In this document: piece after piece, positions 12,593 to 23,116 of the stretch
How the letters are laid out: every line of letters begins with the position of its first letter
Position numbering within the stretch: the first letter of the stretch is position 1
Source of the DNA: Venturia oleaginea
Taxonomy: Eukaryota; Ascomycota; Dothideomycetes; Venturiales; Venturiaceae
DNA: 64,000 nt
Direction: 5' to 3'
Assembly (NCBI GenBank): GCA_013176395.1
Contig: JABMLP010000032.1
Span: forward strand, 62,001 to 126,000
Notes under the pieces: generated by a model
What the model saw: only the letters and a program-made list of their open reading frames with translations
What the model was told of the DNA's origin: nothing
The model's database searches: none
Program-made: the position numbers and the translations under genes

Positions 12593-12730
12593 TTTTGTTT
12601 GGCCCTTGAGGTTGGCTCTTGAGGTTGGTCTTTGAGGTTGGCCCTTGCTTCTTGGGTTAGGACAAGTGTTCTCTTCTTGAAATTCCTTTTTGTTTGGCCC
12701 TTGAGGTTGGCCCTTGCTTCTTGGGTTAGG
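12593..12730. repeat. Short G/T-rich tandem repeat beside the minisatellite
   Basis: Copies of a 'ttggcccttgaggttgg' motif and a 'cccttgcttcttgggttagg' motif recur here with small variations. Copies of the first motif are already seeded near 12515. It is a separate array from the 59/60-bp one that starts at 12731. Confidence 0.75.
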
Positions 12731-13527
12731 TGTCCTCTTTAGGACCTTGACTCTACAGGCTCTTCCTGAGAGTACTGAAATGGCTGGGGTGTTCTCTTTA
12801 GGACCTTGACTCTGCAGGCTCGTCCTGAGAGTACTGAAAATGGCTTGGATGTCCTCTTTAGGACCTTGACTCTACAGGCTCTTCCTGAGAGTACTGAAAT
12901 GGCTGGGGTGTCCTCTTTAGGACCTTGACTCTGCAGGCTCGTCCTGAGAGTACTGAAAATGGCTTGGGTGTCCTCTTTAGGACCTTGACTCTACAGGCTC
13001 TTCCTGAGAGTACTGAAATGGCTGGGGTGTCCTCTTTAGGACCTTGACTCTGCAGGCTCGTCCTGAGAGTACTGAAAATGGCTTGGGTGTCCTCTTTAGG
13101 ACCTTGACTCTACAGGCTCTTCCTGAGAGTACTGAAATGGCTGGGGTGTCCTCTTTAGGACCTTGACTCTGCAGGCTCGTCCTGAGAGTACTGAAAATGG
13201 CTTGGGTGTCCTCTTTAGGACCTTGACTCTACAGGCTCTTCCTGAGAGTACTGAAATGGCTGGGGTGTCCTCTTTAGGACCTTGACTCTGCAGGCTCGTC
13301 CTGAGAGTACTGAAAATGGCTTGGGTGTCCTCTTTAGGACCTTGACTCTACAGGCTCTTCCTGAGAGTACTGAAGTGGCTGGGGTGTCCTCTTTAGGACC
13401 TTGACTCTGCAGGCTCGTCCTGAGAGTACTGAAAATGGCTTGGGTGTCCTCTTTAGGACCTTGACTCTACAGGCTCTTCCTGAGAGTACTGAAATGGCTT
13501 GGGTGTCCTCTTTAGGACCTTGACTCA
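12731..13527. repeat. 59/60-bp minisatellite with a 119-bp two-unit higher-order period
   Basis: The block 'tgtcctctttaggacc' starts at about 12731, 12790, 12850, 12909, 12969, 13028, 13088, 13147, 13207, 13266, 13326, 13385, 13445 and 13504, giving 13 full units plus a partial one. Two unit types alternate: one has 'ctacaggctcttcc' with 'gaaatggctggg', the other 'ctgcaggctcgtcc' with 'gaaaatggcttgg'. Neither 59 nor 119 is a multiple of three, so the array cannot be a protein repeat. It lies in the leader/gag part of the gypsy element. Confidence 0.95.
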
Positions 13528-13847
13528 CCAACAGGATTGACCTGGGAGTACTTTCAACTTGTGGGTGTCACTTTGGACGTTGTTGATATCCCTTCGCAAA
13601 GGACAAGTTTCAACAACTCTCAATCTTCGACGTTCGTGATTACTACACAATGAGAAGATGTAGCATCCGTCCTAGGTTATGAGGTACCTAGCAAACTCTT
13701 TCTCAATGCCTCGCTCAATGGAGGGCTTTCTCAGTGCCTCGCTCGATGGAGGGCTTTCTCGGTACCTCGCTCGATGGAGGGCTTTCTCTTTGCTCTGACG
13801 ATTGCTGCAGAGACTCTCTCTTACTGTCAGCAAGAGGTATTGGTGCG

Positions 13848-13858
13848 GTACTTAGATA
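13848..13858 (-). promoter_or_regulatory. Putative self-priming primer-binding site of the gypsy element
   Basis: One base inside the 5' LTR, the element-sense strand reads TATCTAAGTAC. The LTR itself contains the exact complement (+ strand tatctaagtac at 13921-13931; also 8341-8351), so an element RNA starting near 13931 could fold back and prime on this site. There is no TGG start, as a normal tRNA 3'-end primer site would have. This resembles Tf1/sushi self-priming. Inferred from sequence only. Confidence 0.6.
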
Positions 13859-13859
13859 A

Positions 13860-14140
13860 TGTAAGAGTTCAACCCTCAAAGGTGTTTCGCAAGTGAGAGA
13901 AGACTGCTTGTATTTCAAAGTATCTAAGTACAAAGAAGAAAGTGTAGGTACAGGAAGAACAACTTGTATATATAATCTTCCAAGTAGGAAAAGGACATGC
14001 TGTCCTGAGAAGAGAATAGAAAGGAGTAGAAGCGCATGTGAAACGGTCCCTGAATAATCCCTGCTAGGCGCACGTGAGAACTACCAGGTAGTGCTAAGAA
14101 TCCATCCAGGATAAGTTGAGAAAGGATCTATCCTTTGACA
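13860..14140 (-). repeat. 5' LTR of the gypsy element
   Basis: Identical to 8280-8560. In the sense (minus) direction a TATATATA box lies at 13974-13967, about 36-43 nt upstream of position 13931. That is where the self-primer model would put the transcript start, giving an R+U5 of about 72 nt. Confidence 0.95.
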
Positions 14141-14145
14141 GGTAT

Positions 14146-14630
14146 AGTTTAACGGTGTTGGTCTATAGACAGAACACGGTCTAGAAAGTAATGAAAGACA
14201 TTTTTATCCTAGAGAGTTGGGATTTTACAATTGTAGATAGAGATTGTAGGTATATGGTGTGTAATAATAATCGGATTTTACGTGGTATGTAATGGCGTAT
14301 GTGCCGTGTGCCCACAATCTCTATCTACGATTGCATAAACCCAACTCTCTGGGATAAAAAAGCCTTTCGTCACTTTCCAGACCGCGCCCCGTCCATGGAC
14401 CGGCGCCGTCGAACTATACCCCCCCGTTCATTACCCCAGTCATTTATACTGTGGTCAGTATAGGACACCCTCCGGTCCTGATGCTCCCAATCCTCTGTTC
14501 CGGGTCCGGTGTTGTCCACATTCTGAGTTGGCCATCGTTGTTGTAAATCCAGGGTCCAGGATTTTTACAACGCCAGGATCCAATATGCTAAGCATCGTGA
14601 GTACCCGAACATTGCGAGTCCAGATGAGGG
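14146..14630. repeat. Palindrome core and right arm of the long inverted repeat
   Basis: From 14146 to about 14270 lies the inner half of the left arm. After a spacer of about 40 nt, 14310-14630 is its reverse complement; the 'agagagttggg' and 'tagatagagattgt' blocks recur inverted. With the outer left arm at 8075-8279, the original palindrome had arms of roughly 320 bp. The right arm is GC-rich where the left is A/T. A third copy of the unit lies near 28640-28880. Confidence 0.85.
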
Positions 14631-16110
14631 CGTGGTAATGGACACGGCGCGCCTTGGTAACGCGCCGTTAATAAATAAACAACTTCCACCATAATCTCTC
14701 CTCCCTCCTTCACCTCACAACAATCTTCAGTCCACACCTCCTCTTCTCTCCTCAGTCCCTCCTCAAGACCCTCATAGCACTTTCAGCTCTCCAACGCTTC
14801 CTCCTGGTTGGCTGGAGTTCGTACTGATGAACGGTGTTTGTACCGTCCATGGTCCGGGAATTCCGCTCATCTCTCACTTCAGCTTCTCACCCTTCCCGTC
14901 CGTAGTCTCTGCTCGTCCCCCCTCCTATCCTGTGTCTTCTTACTCAACTCTCTCCACCAGGCGCGGCGCCACGGAGAAGTTTGACCTGGTCTCCTTTTGT
15001 GCGTTGTTTGCCACGGTAAGATAGGGCAGGATATTATTGTCGAGCATCCACCTAGCAGCAGCCTTGCACCCTTTGCTGGTATTGAGTGCCGTACGTATCG
15101 ATGTTTTACCAGTTTCGCTCCTCAGATGGTCTCTATTGTATCTCGGGCAGAAGTCGAATACATGGCCAGATGTTAGCCTCTATCCTTGTAGATAGAGCCG
15201 CAAAGGTAACGAGGTCTATCCCTATTAGTTGTATTCTTAGGCCATACGTCTGTAGTACAGGAGATCTGCTTTCTCTCGTCAGTCTCCTCTACGGTTCGAC
15301 TGATCTCAGAGTGCAGGCGGGCTCAAGGGTGTCCTGTCTCTCTCCTAGGAGTACCACAGCCGCTTTCGCAGCCCGGCCTAGTTACTAGCTAGGTAGGAGA
15401 GAGTTGGATGGCTTTCGTATCCTGATATCCCTTGATTTCTTGTTTCTGCTTGTAATGACTGAGCGAGCATCTGGTTTGCGGCCAGGTAACGAATCCCACC
15501 ATGTCCACGTTGCCATTGCCTCTTGCCAACGCGTATTGCCATGCCTATGTAACTCTACAGTCTATTCAAGCTGGTATTGGCGCGTATTCGATGACCTAGG
15601 GCGTGGTGGTGTTGTGTCGTCGCGTCGTTCGTCGGTGGATTCATCTTGGCTTCACACCTTTGGAACGCACTCGCGGCGACAGCGAGGTGCAGGGAGGTGC
15701 TACTGACGCCGGTAACATCGCGAGAAGATGTGAATCCTTCGTCCCATCAGTATCCAAGGCCGGATACTGATGCCCATCGTCTTTACGATGGGGGCTTAAT
15801 AATGTTAATCATATTTTTGTAATGTGAATAATGTTCCACTAATATCAATAATATTAGACTAATATTAAACCAATGTCTGGTGCAGAGAAGTTTTACAGAA
15901 GTATTTGCTAAAGAAAATTTTGTATTATTAGATAGAATGAAATTTCAAGCTAAGTCTAAGTCTAGTAAAGATAATTATATAGTAGCTTCTCTATTTCTAT
16001 ATCTAACTATCTATCTACTAGACTGACTAATAAACTTAGGAGTATTTCAGACTTACTTAGATAACTTAGACTACTCAAACCAACACCCCGCTCAAATGTA
16101 CAAAAATCCT
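14631..16110. other. Repeat-flank sequence without a recognisable gene
   Basis: A pyrimidine-rich, promoter-like leader (14690-14800) precedes frames at 14827-15024, 15086-15388 and 15404-15706 (+). None shows a known domain and all look degenerate. At 15735-16080 the DNA is strongly AT-rich with repeated 'aataat' motifs. It is probably a decayed mobile element, class unknown. Confidence 0.4.
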
Positions 16111-17966
16111 CTAATAAACATCCCCATCAGCATCCTTCCCAGCAATAGTATCAAGATGCCCATACCCCTCCGCCAAAAACCTGTGATAAAACTGCTCTCC
16201 AAACTTCCTCCTTAACATCTCATAATCCTTCAACGTCGTCTCGGGATCAAAAACTTCGTTATCGACGCCTAATATAAACAGGATTGGAAGACCACGTAAT
16301 CGTTGAAGATTTTTAGGGGTTATGAGAGGTTGGAGGTTAGAGTCGAGACAGTGGCCCGCCGAAACCATACGGACGACGTGTTTGAGAAGGGTAGTGAGTT
16401 CCAGCGAAGAAGGTGTGAATCTTATCGTGTATTTCGCGGGTAAGGTTTTCGTGGTTCCAGTGTAATCTATTGGATTTTCTTAGTGACGTGGAGTTTATTG
16501 ATGATGAAGCTGACTTACCCAAATCCAAATGATGTTCTATGACAAGCTGTCGAGGTGCAGAGATCGCGTCGTCGACGGACAGGGTAGAAGTGCAGAAATG
16601 CGTCCAATAGACGTTGCACGGGTGCATCTCTTGCGTGGCTAAGCATGGGAAAGAAACTTCCGGCCATTAGCCCGTAGAGTCGTATCAAAAGAGTAGTACG
16701 CCCCTTGACACTATTCCAGTGGGAGAAGACCTGGTTCATGAAAACGGAGTTGGCAGCCAGACCAAGAATATCATTGGCGGATATTGTCCCATCCAAAAGT
16801 CCCATTCCTAACGCGACAGAACCTTGACAGTGGGCGATCACGTAGGGTTTCTTAGATTCGTTGCTCCGAATGTGTTTGACAGCTGCCGCAACGTCGAGTC
16901 TATAATCGTAGACATTGCTCTTCTCTGCGACCCCTGCAGTGGCCCAGCGTGGGTCCAGAACATAGCAGCCATGGCCATGTGATGTGAAGTATTCCACCAG
17001 GTTGCATCGAGCAAACGGAAGAGCGTACAGGTTGTATTCTGTGCCAGTACCGGTGACACCTAGCAGGCATAGTATGGATGATGTCTCTAGACCGTTGCTA
17101 GCGGGTTCAAAAATCTCCAGGGTTGTCTCTACCCCATTTGATGCTTTGAGATTTCTGCTCCCCAGATGAAAGCATCGGCGAGATAGGTCGTTGCGACCGT
17201 GTTTTTGGAGCCATCGTTTAGGCCTGTGCACTCATTGCCAGCACTTGTGTTCTTCTGAATGTAAACACCGACGTTATTCCTCTTTCTTTCGAAAAAAGTG
17301 GTGTGTGGAACTTTGCGAAAATTGTGCGGAGAATGGGTTTGAAGATGTTCGGTTTTCTTGGCTGTTCCGGGATAAACTGACGGCTGAAGCATGTGAAAGG
17401 CGCGAGCGTAGTCTTCAACAATATTAAATTGACACCAAGACGTGGGGGAAGACGATCTCACATTGATGTAGAGATGATGGATGTTCACGAAGTTCTTCTG
17501 GCCACACACTCATACTTAGAATCCGTTCGTCGGCCTGGAGGAAGACGCCTGAATTGATAAGAGAACATCCACCTAGGCCAAAGGAAGAGAATACATGCTG
17601 ACCATCGCCGAGAACAAGCTGAAAGAATTGAGTATGATCTGACGGGAGACAGTCCCAAATCCGGATTAAAAATCCAGGTTTTCCAGATATCCTGAAGTCA
17701 CTCAAACACTCGGGGAGTGACTCAGGATATGAGCCAGCTAACACTCGTCAGTATTGATTCACATAGATGCGTGTCGACTTACGACGCCGCTCCCAACCCA
17801 ACTCTAGCACAGCCACACTCTTCCCAGCATGAGCCATTCCACTTGCTGCAACTCCGGCTCCATAACCAGAACTAACAACAACAACATCGTACTCTGTCTT
17901 CATCGAGTCGAAGGACTGACTAAGATTTGGATAGTCGTCCACACGATATTGTTGCCGAGAAGGCAT
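16111..17966 (-). pseudogene. GMC-type oxidoreductase / alpha-beta hydrolase fusion, internally deleted
   Basis: The start encodes an FAD-binding Rossmann strand (YDVVVV then SSGYGAG, with Ser where Gly is usual) and a KSVAVLELGWERR segment. After an intron (17782-17738) comes a cholesterol-oxidase-like stretch with a GLGGCSLIN motif. After a second intron (donor near 17440) is TGLNDGSKN and a YLADA/WGAEI segment. There the frame stops, and one base out of phase an alpha/beta-hydrolase domain begins (about 17140-16515), with an AHCQGS nucleophile-elbow-like motif and a GHLDTIAGKDA-type C-terminus at 16111. Most of the oxidoreductase C-terminal half, including the active-site His, is missing, and another frameshift lies near 16395. 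Intact fungal homologues are long fusions of these two domains. This copy cannot make the full enzyme. Confidence 0.7.
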
Positions 17967-19259
17967 ACTGGAGAGAATTTAGTAATCTCGAAAAATGCAG
18001 ATGAGGTTAGCAAATGCAGCAAAGTAGAGATGGCAAGTTGAAAAAAGAAGGTAGAGAAAGCATGTGAATATTTATGCAAGTGAAGACGCTCGAGGTGAGT
18101 GACAGAATCACGAAATGCTAAGTAGTTTGTCCAGCGCCCGGCGGCAGAGAGACTTCGATTCTGGCTTCTTTGCCTAGCAAGTGTTGCACAAGGATAGGGC
18201 CGATCAGGGAGAAAATGTCTACGCGACGTTACGCAGAAAAATGAAACGTGGCTTAAGTCCGAAAGTCTATACATTTCAATGTTAGCAAGGATCGATCTAC
18301 CGACATGAGAACGTTGCTATTGGTTGAAGGAACTCCGATGCAGTGTGCATCTCCTTTTTCTATCGAGGGTCGGGTTGGTGGTTGCTAGCTGTGCAACCGA
18401 AATCACACAGCCTTCACGCGTCCGTGAATATGTTGTTTTGATTGATGCGGTATTCCGCCCATATTTATAACTATCGGCCTCCATTGAGAACAAATAGACG
18501 AGTGAGAAACAGTGTCGTACTCTAGGAACAGATGGTAGCAGCATCTGCATGTAAAGGGGTTTCACTGTGATGCCTCGCCGTATTCTGCGCTTGTTGGGTC
18601 ATGGAAAAAGAGAGGGAAGGAAAGTAAAGAGGAGACACCTCATAAATTAGGCCATCTTTGGGTCGCGTGCTCAGGCAGGCTTACCCGTACCTCGTTTTTC
18701 GCCCTGCTCCCAGAGCATCTGAGCGCGGACTAAGCGCGTTTTTTAGCAACTCCGAAAAATGGCCGCCCAAGGGCTATATATAGTATAGTAAGTCGAATAG
18801 AATAGATTGTTGAAGAATGTGCGCTCTCTGTTGCCATCGCCATTGATACTACGACTCTGGAATTGAGGTTCGACATCGAGCCAGAATTCAAGCCACAGCT
18901 CCGATACGAGTCAGCGTAGAATCAAGAAAGAGAAGATACGAGAATTGGTTCAACAAGATAACTTCATTAGGAGTAGAGGTAGTAGAATATGATTGTCTTA
19001 TATGTCAAAGCCTAAGTAATATCAACGGCTTGCGCTGAATCCCAGGCCTCTAGTTAGCTTGATTGACTACGGTTGATCAAGAACATCTACCACGGATAGA
19101 TCAAGTAAAAAGCCAAGGTAGAAATAGTAATGGCCGAGAAGAAACAGGAACCAAAATTGTCAACTAAAAACATCAAGTTCAATATTGGTATCCTAACAAC
19201 AACGTTGCGCCTAACGTTAACCGTCGGAACGCCAAGTAGTACGAGCAGTGCGAATGTGG
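17967..19259. other. Intergenic region
   Basis: No convincing ORF. A TATA-like 'gctatatatagtatag' lies near 18773, and the sequence downstream (18800-19200) looks like the end of a decayed LTR element, but I could not find paired termini or a target duplication. Confidence 0.3.
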
Positions 19260-22200
19260 CTAAGCCTTATCTTTTCCTGTGTTAACCCTCGTCGCCTCCC
19301 CATTAACATTGGATCCAGAGGCAAGACCCTTGTCCTGTGCGATTGTAATCTGCTCTGTAAGCGAAACAGGCTCAGCAGGCACGTTCTTTGACGAGCCCTC
19401 ACCTACATGCTCTTCTTCTGATGCTTTCTTGGCTTCTTCCTCTTCCTTTATTTTGGCCTCCTCTTCTTCCCTTCTCTTCCGCTCCTCTTCGATCCTCTGC
19501 TCTTCTTCTCGCCTTGCTTGTTCCTGGGCGCGAATCACACCCTCTCCGACACCCGGCCAAAGACTAGCAACGAAAAGCGCGAACGTCCGCTCCGCCTGCC
19601 TCGCACGAGCAACTGCACGATCGATGAACTCCTGTGTCGCAGAACGGTTGCGCCTTTGATGCTCTTGGAGAAGTCGTCGAGCGGTGTCTTCTGGTGTGGG
19701 ATGTGCATTGTTGTATGCCACCTGAGCAGCGGTTGGAGCAACTGGATTGCCTCGTCTGGCATCGGCGACGAGGGTTTCGAAGTGCCGTCTTAGACCTTCC
19801 CACGCATTGTCAACATTGCGTCCCAGCCAGCCAGAGTTGAGTGCATAGATGGCAACGCCAACACCTCCCAGAAGTAGGACCCGCCAGTAGCCACGTCCAG
19901 ACGACAGGAAGAAGTAGGCGAACGCTGCAAGGCGAGCAGCGAGCCACAAGTTTCGCACGATCGGAGCCAGCATATCCCGAACTTCGTTGTTGGCGCCTCG
20001 GACGATCTGTTGCTGAAACTGGGGTTGATTTGGTGCTACTGCAAGCTCTTGTGCCTGGCCTTGGGCAGCGACGTCACCTCCAGCTACATCGACAGGGGGG
20101 TTCATACCGGCAGCTTGCGCGTCTGGCTGACCTGGGTTACGTCGCCTGGTTCTTCGAGCATCTCGTCGACCTCGCTCTTGACCCAGTATGTAGTTCATAT
20201 GCTGAATGACTGCGTCATCATCAATTCCAGCTTGTCCTGTTTGTCTGGCCACAGCGAAGGTGTTGAGTGCTTGAATAAGTTGGGCGTTACCCGCAATTGT
20301 CGCGCGTGGATTGTTGTTGTGAATGAGCTGCTGAACACCTCGAGCGAATTGTTGCACGAGCTGGTCGTATGGAAGCTGGGCAGCCATCAAGGCGTTCATG
20401 ACTGCAGGTGAAAGAGTAGGCGTCGTATACTGGCCCGTCGGCCCCACAAGTAGAGCTTGTGGTGTACCAGATGCATCATTGAGAACATGAACTGCTGGGG
20501 CTGACGCACTTGATGCGAGATTTGTATTTGGCAGTTGGTCTGCCACTGTTGGTGCAATTGTCGAGGTTGTTTGGTTGGGGTTTGGAGAGCTTTCCGAGCT
20601 TGGATTCAGTGGTAAGTCAGCTGATCCGTCTGCACCTAGTACATTGGAACCAGCCCCAGTAAGAGCCCCGACTTGATGGCGGATTGCTCTCCCTTGGGCC
20701 TGAAGAAGTTGGTAGTGAGAATTCAGCACGGCGAAATCCGGGTCGGTTCGCATGTTAGGATGCCCGTTGATCAAAGAGGCCAGATCGGCACCAAATCCTT
20801 CAATGTGTTGGTTCATGTTGTGCGCGGCAACACGCAACTGCTCTCGTTCAACGTCACTCAACGGGGGCGCTGGGCTACCACTTGCGAGATTGCCAGTAGC
20901 CATGACACCGAGAAGTGTATTGACATTGCGGACTTCTCGCATCGTCTCGGTCAGACGATGTTGAAGCTCAGCGGCCGGCGTTGCTACCCGGCGCGGTCCT
21001 TCACCACTCACGGAGCGGACGGGCGAAACAGATCGCGGGGTGGTTCCTGGTCGAGGTCCCAGCCCACCTGTCGGAGGTGTGCCCATTCGCAAATGCATCG
21101 CCGGATTCATGGCTTGCAATGGAAATTGCGGTGGCATTCTGGGCAACGGCTGCATGAGTGGGATTTGTCCAGGAAGTTGCAAAGGCATCTGGCCTAACTG
21201 CGGTGGAATTGGGAAAGGCAGCTGACCAGGTGGGAGCTGGCCAGGAGCAGGGTAGTGGTGAGGACCGTCATACTGTACAGTCGTGGTCTGCCATCTTGTG
21301 CCATCGGGATTTATGCCTGTTCTTACAATAGTGTGCGAATGTGGTTGGTGCGGGCCAGTTGGAGCCGGTGAGCCAGAAGTGCCTGGAATGGGAAGGGCAG
21401 GCGTTGCGGTTGGCTGATCTGGGTCGCTGGCCCTTCGCGATGGTGGAGCACCAGGCGAGGCAGGGTGCGAGGCAGGGTTTCTGTGGGTAGATCGCTCTCT
21501 CCCGCGATTGCCTGGAGGTTCAGAGTCCTGGCGCGCCATTGGAGCTGCAGCTGCGAAGTTTGCTGCCAGAGCGGCCTGTTGTTGGGCCCAATGTTGTTGG
21601 AGCGGGCTTGGTCCTTCGGGGGATGGGTTTGAATTGGGAGCAGATGCTGGTTGCGAGGGTGGTTGTGTCTGGGGTTGTCCACGAGGCGGCATGTTTTGAA
21701 GAAAATTCAAAGAACCGTCCTGGGCCAAACGTTGGTTCAACAACTGATTTATGACTTCGGGTGGAAGGTTTATTGGCATGCCATTCGACGTGGCACGAAT
21801 GTTTGCATTGGCGAGTATGTGCGTGAGCGGATTGGCTCCCTGAGCTCCCTGAGCTCCCTGAACTTGTGGTGGAGGCTGTTGCAGTGGAGGTGTTTGTTCG
21901 CCGTTCGTAGATGGCTGAGGTGAAGCAAAGGGATTTCTTTGGACAGTTGTAGGAATGGTCGAGGCAGGCGGGTTCGTGATAGTGGTTCGAAAGGGATTCG
22001 ACGAGTACGTAGGTACAGAGGCAGGACGGTTTTGAGGAGAGCTGGCTTCTCGCAGGACGAGGTGGAGGGTATGGATGCCGTCGTTATGGATCTAAATGAT
22101 CAAGTTAATATCACAATCAAAATCATTTCCTAGGATCATTTACGTACAGCTTCACGGCCAAAGACAGTCAACAGTTCATCGTCGTCTCTAGACAGTGCTC

Positions 22201-22417
22201 TTCCCAGATATATGAGCCGTTGCCTCTCCGGACCAGGATGAGAGGGAATCGACTCTGCAATAGCAGCCTTCAAAGCCCCGATGGTGGTATGGACAGCGAT
22301 GTCCTTGAGCTGAAGTCCTCCAGTTCCGATCTCTGGCGAGGGCGACAATATCTTGACGTCTATGGTCGTCCTTCCTTCGGGCGGTGAAGGATCCATGATG
22401 TGGCGACAACTTGTCAA
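19260..22417 (-). CDS. HERP-like ubiquitin-domain ER membrane protein
   Basis: Two exons, 22417-22148 and 22091-19260, with a 56-bp intron (GTACGT...TAG) whose removal keeps the frame, giving 1033 aa (or start at the second Met, 22396). The N-terminus is a ubiquitin fold (VKILSPSP..., LIYLGRAL, continuing across the intron into IHTLHLVLR). Then comes a long Pro/Gln/Ser-rich disordered stretch, and a hydrophobic hairpin about two thirds along (LWLAARLAAFAYFFLSSGRG, then LLLGGVGVAIYAL) that should sit in a membrane. The C-terminus is a charged coiled coil of Arg/Glu/Lys. Mammalian HERPUD proteins share the ubiquitin-like domain and membrane hairpin and assist ER-associated degradation; that role here is inference from architecture. 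It faces the PSD gene head to head with about 700 bp between the start codons. Confidence 0.85.
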
Positions 22418-23116
22418 AATGCCAGTGATGGCTATACCATGATATGTGGCGTGGATTTGCTTGAGGGACCGTGTACCGTGTATGGAAAATTATTGCTCGT
22501 CGGCAATGTTTCCTTGCACAGCGAGTAGAAGTGGTCGACTTGTCCGGAGGCAACCTGGGGTGAAGCCGGCTGCAGGAGCTGCAGGATATGTTACAAGGCG
22601 CGCAAGGCATGCGCTCCAACACCCACACCCAAAGATAGCTGCACTATCCAGTATCCATGCCCCATGCCCATGCTACCCTAGCGGTACGACAGATACACTG
22701 AGATGCCAAAGGGAATGTCAATATCAATTCCTCTGCAATAATGAGGACCAATCGTTCTGATGGAAGAAGAGACTTATCACACTCTCTCTACAGGCACAAT
22801 GATAGAATACGTTACTTGTACATTAGTCATGAATTTATGAACAGACCGAATAGAGACAGGTCATTTTGATACCCTTTCTCTCCCTGCCTGAGCTGCCTGA
22901 CGGCGTTGCAACAGTGGATAATCTATCTCAGAACTGCTAAAACCACTGGCATGGTAAAGACACAACAAGTTCGCGTGTCCAGGAGTTGTGATACGCTTTT
23001 CAGGGTCCCTCCTCTTCGCGTACTGCGTCCTGCGTCTGCGTCAGCGTCACTGTGCTTTGACTACTTGTGACATCAAACAAGGCGAATAGCACCAATGCCA
23101 CGCTGATTATACCAGA
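22418..23116. promoter_or_regulatory. Shared intergenic region between two divergent genes
   Basis: About 700 bp separate the start codons of the HERP-like gene (-) and the decarboxylase gene (+), so both promoters must lie here. Frames inside (for example 22446-22760) are unsupported. I see no specific binding site that I can name. Confidence 0.5.

Larger units (their letters stand above)
8275..14145 (-). mobile_element. Ty3/gypsy LTR retrotransposon, recent insertion with dead coding region
   Basis: The element spans 8280-14140 (5.86 kb) and is flanked by the direct repeat GGTAT at 8275-8279 and 14141-14145, the expected 5-bp target duplication. Both LTRs start TG, end CA and are identical over 281 bp as far as I can compare by eye. 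Coding sense is minus, so the 5' LTR is the right-hand one. Order in sense: LTR, primer site, leader, minisatellite, gag remnant, protease, reverse transcriptase, RNase H, start of integrase, polypurine tract, LTR. Gag lacks its N-terminal capsid part, RT has a stop, there are frameshifts, and the integrase catalytic core and any chromodomain are missing. Identical LTRs with dead genes imply recent mobilisation by proteins supplied from elsewhere. Confidence 0.93.

Noticed and set aside
12731..13527. CRISPR-like array
   Set aside because: The units are contiguous and nearly identical with no unique spacers, and the context is a eukaryotic retrotransposon.
19279..21225. Several + strand open frames (for example 20010-20411 and 20673-21197)
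   Set aside because: They lie antisense to the HERP-like coding exon and result from its GC-rich, stop-poor composition.
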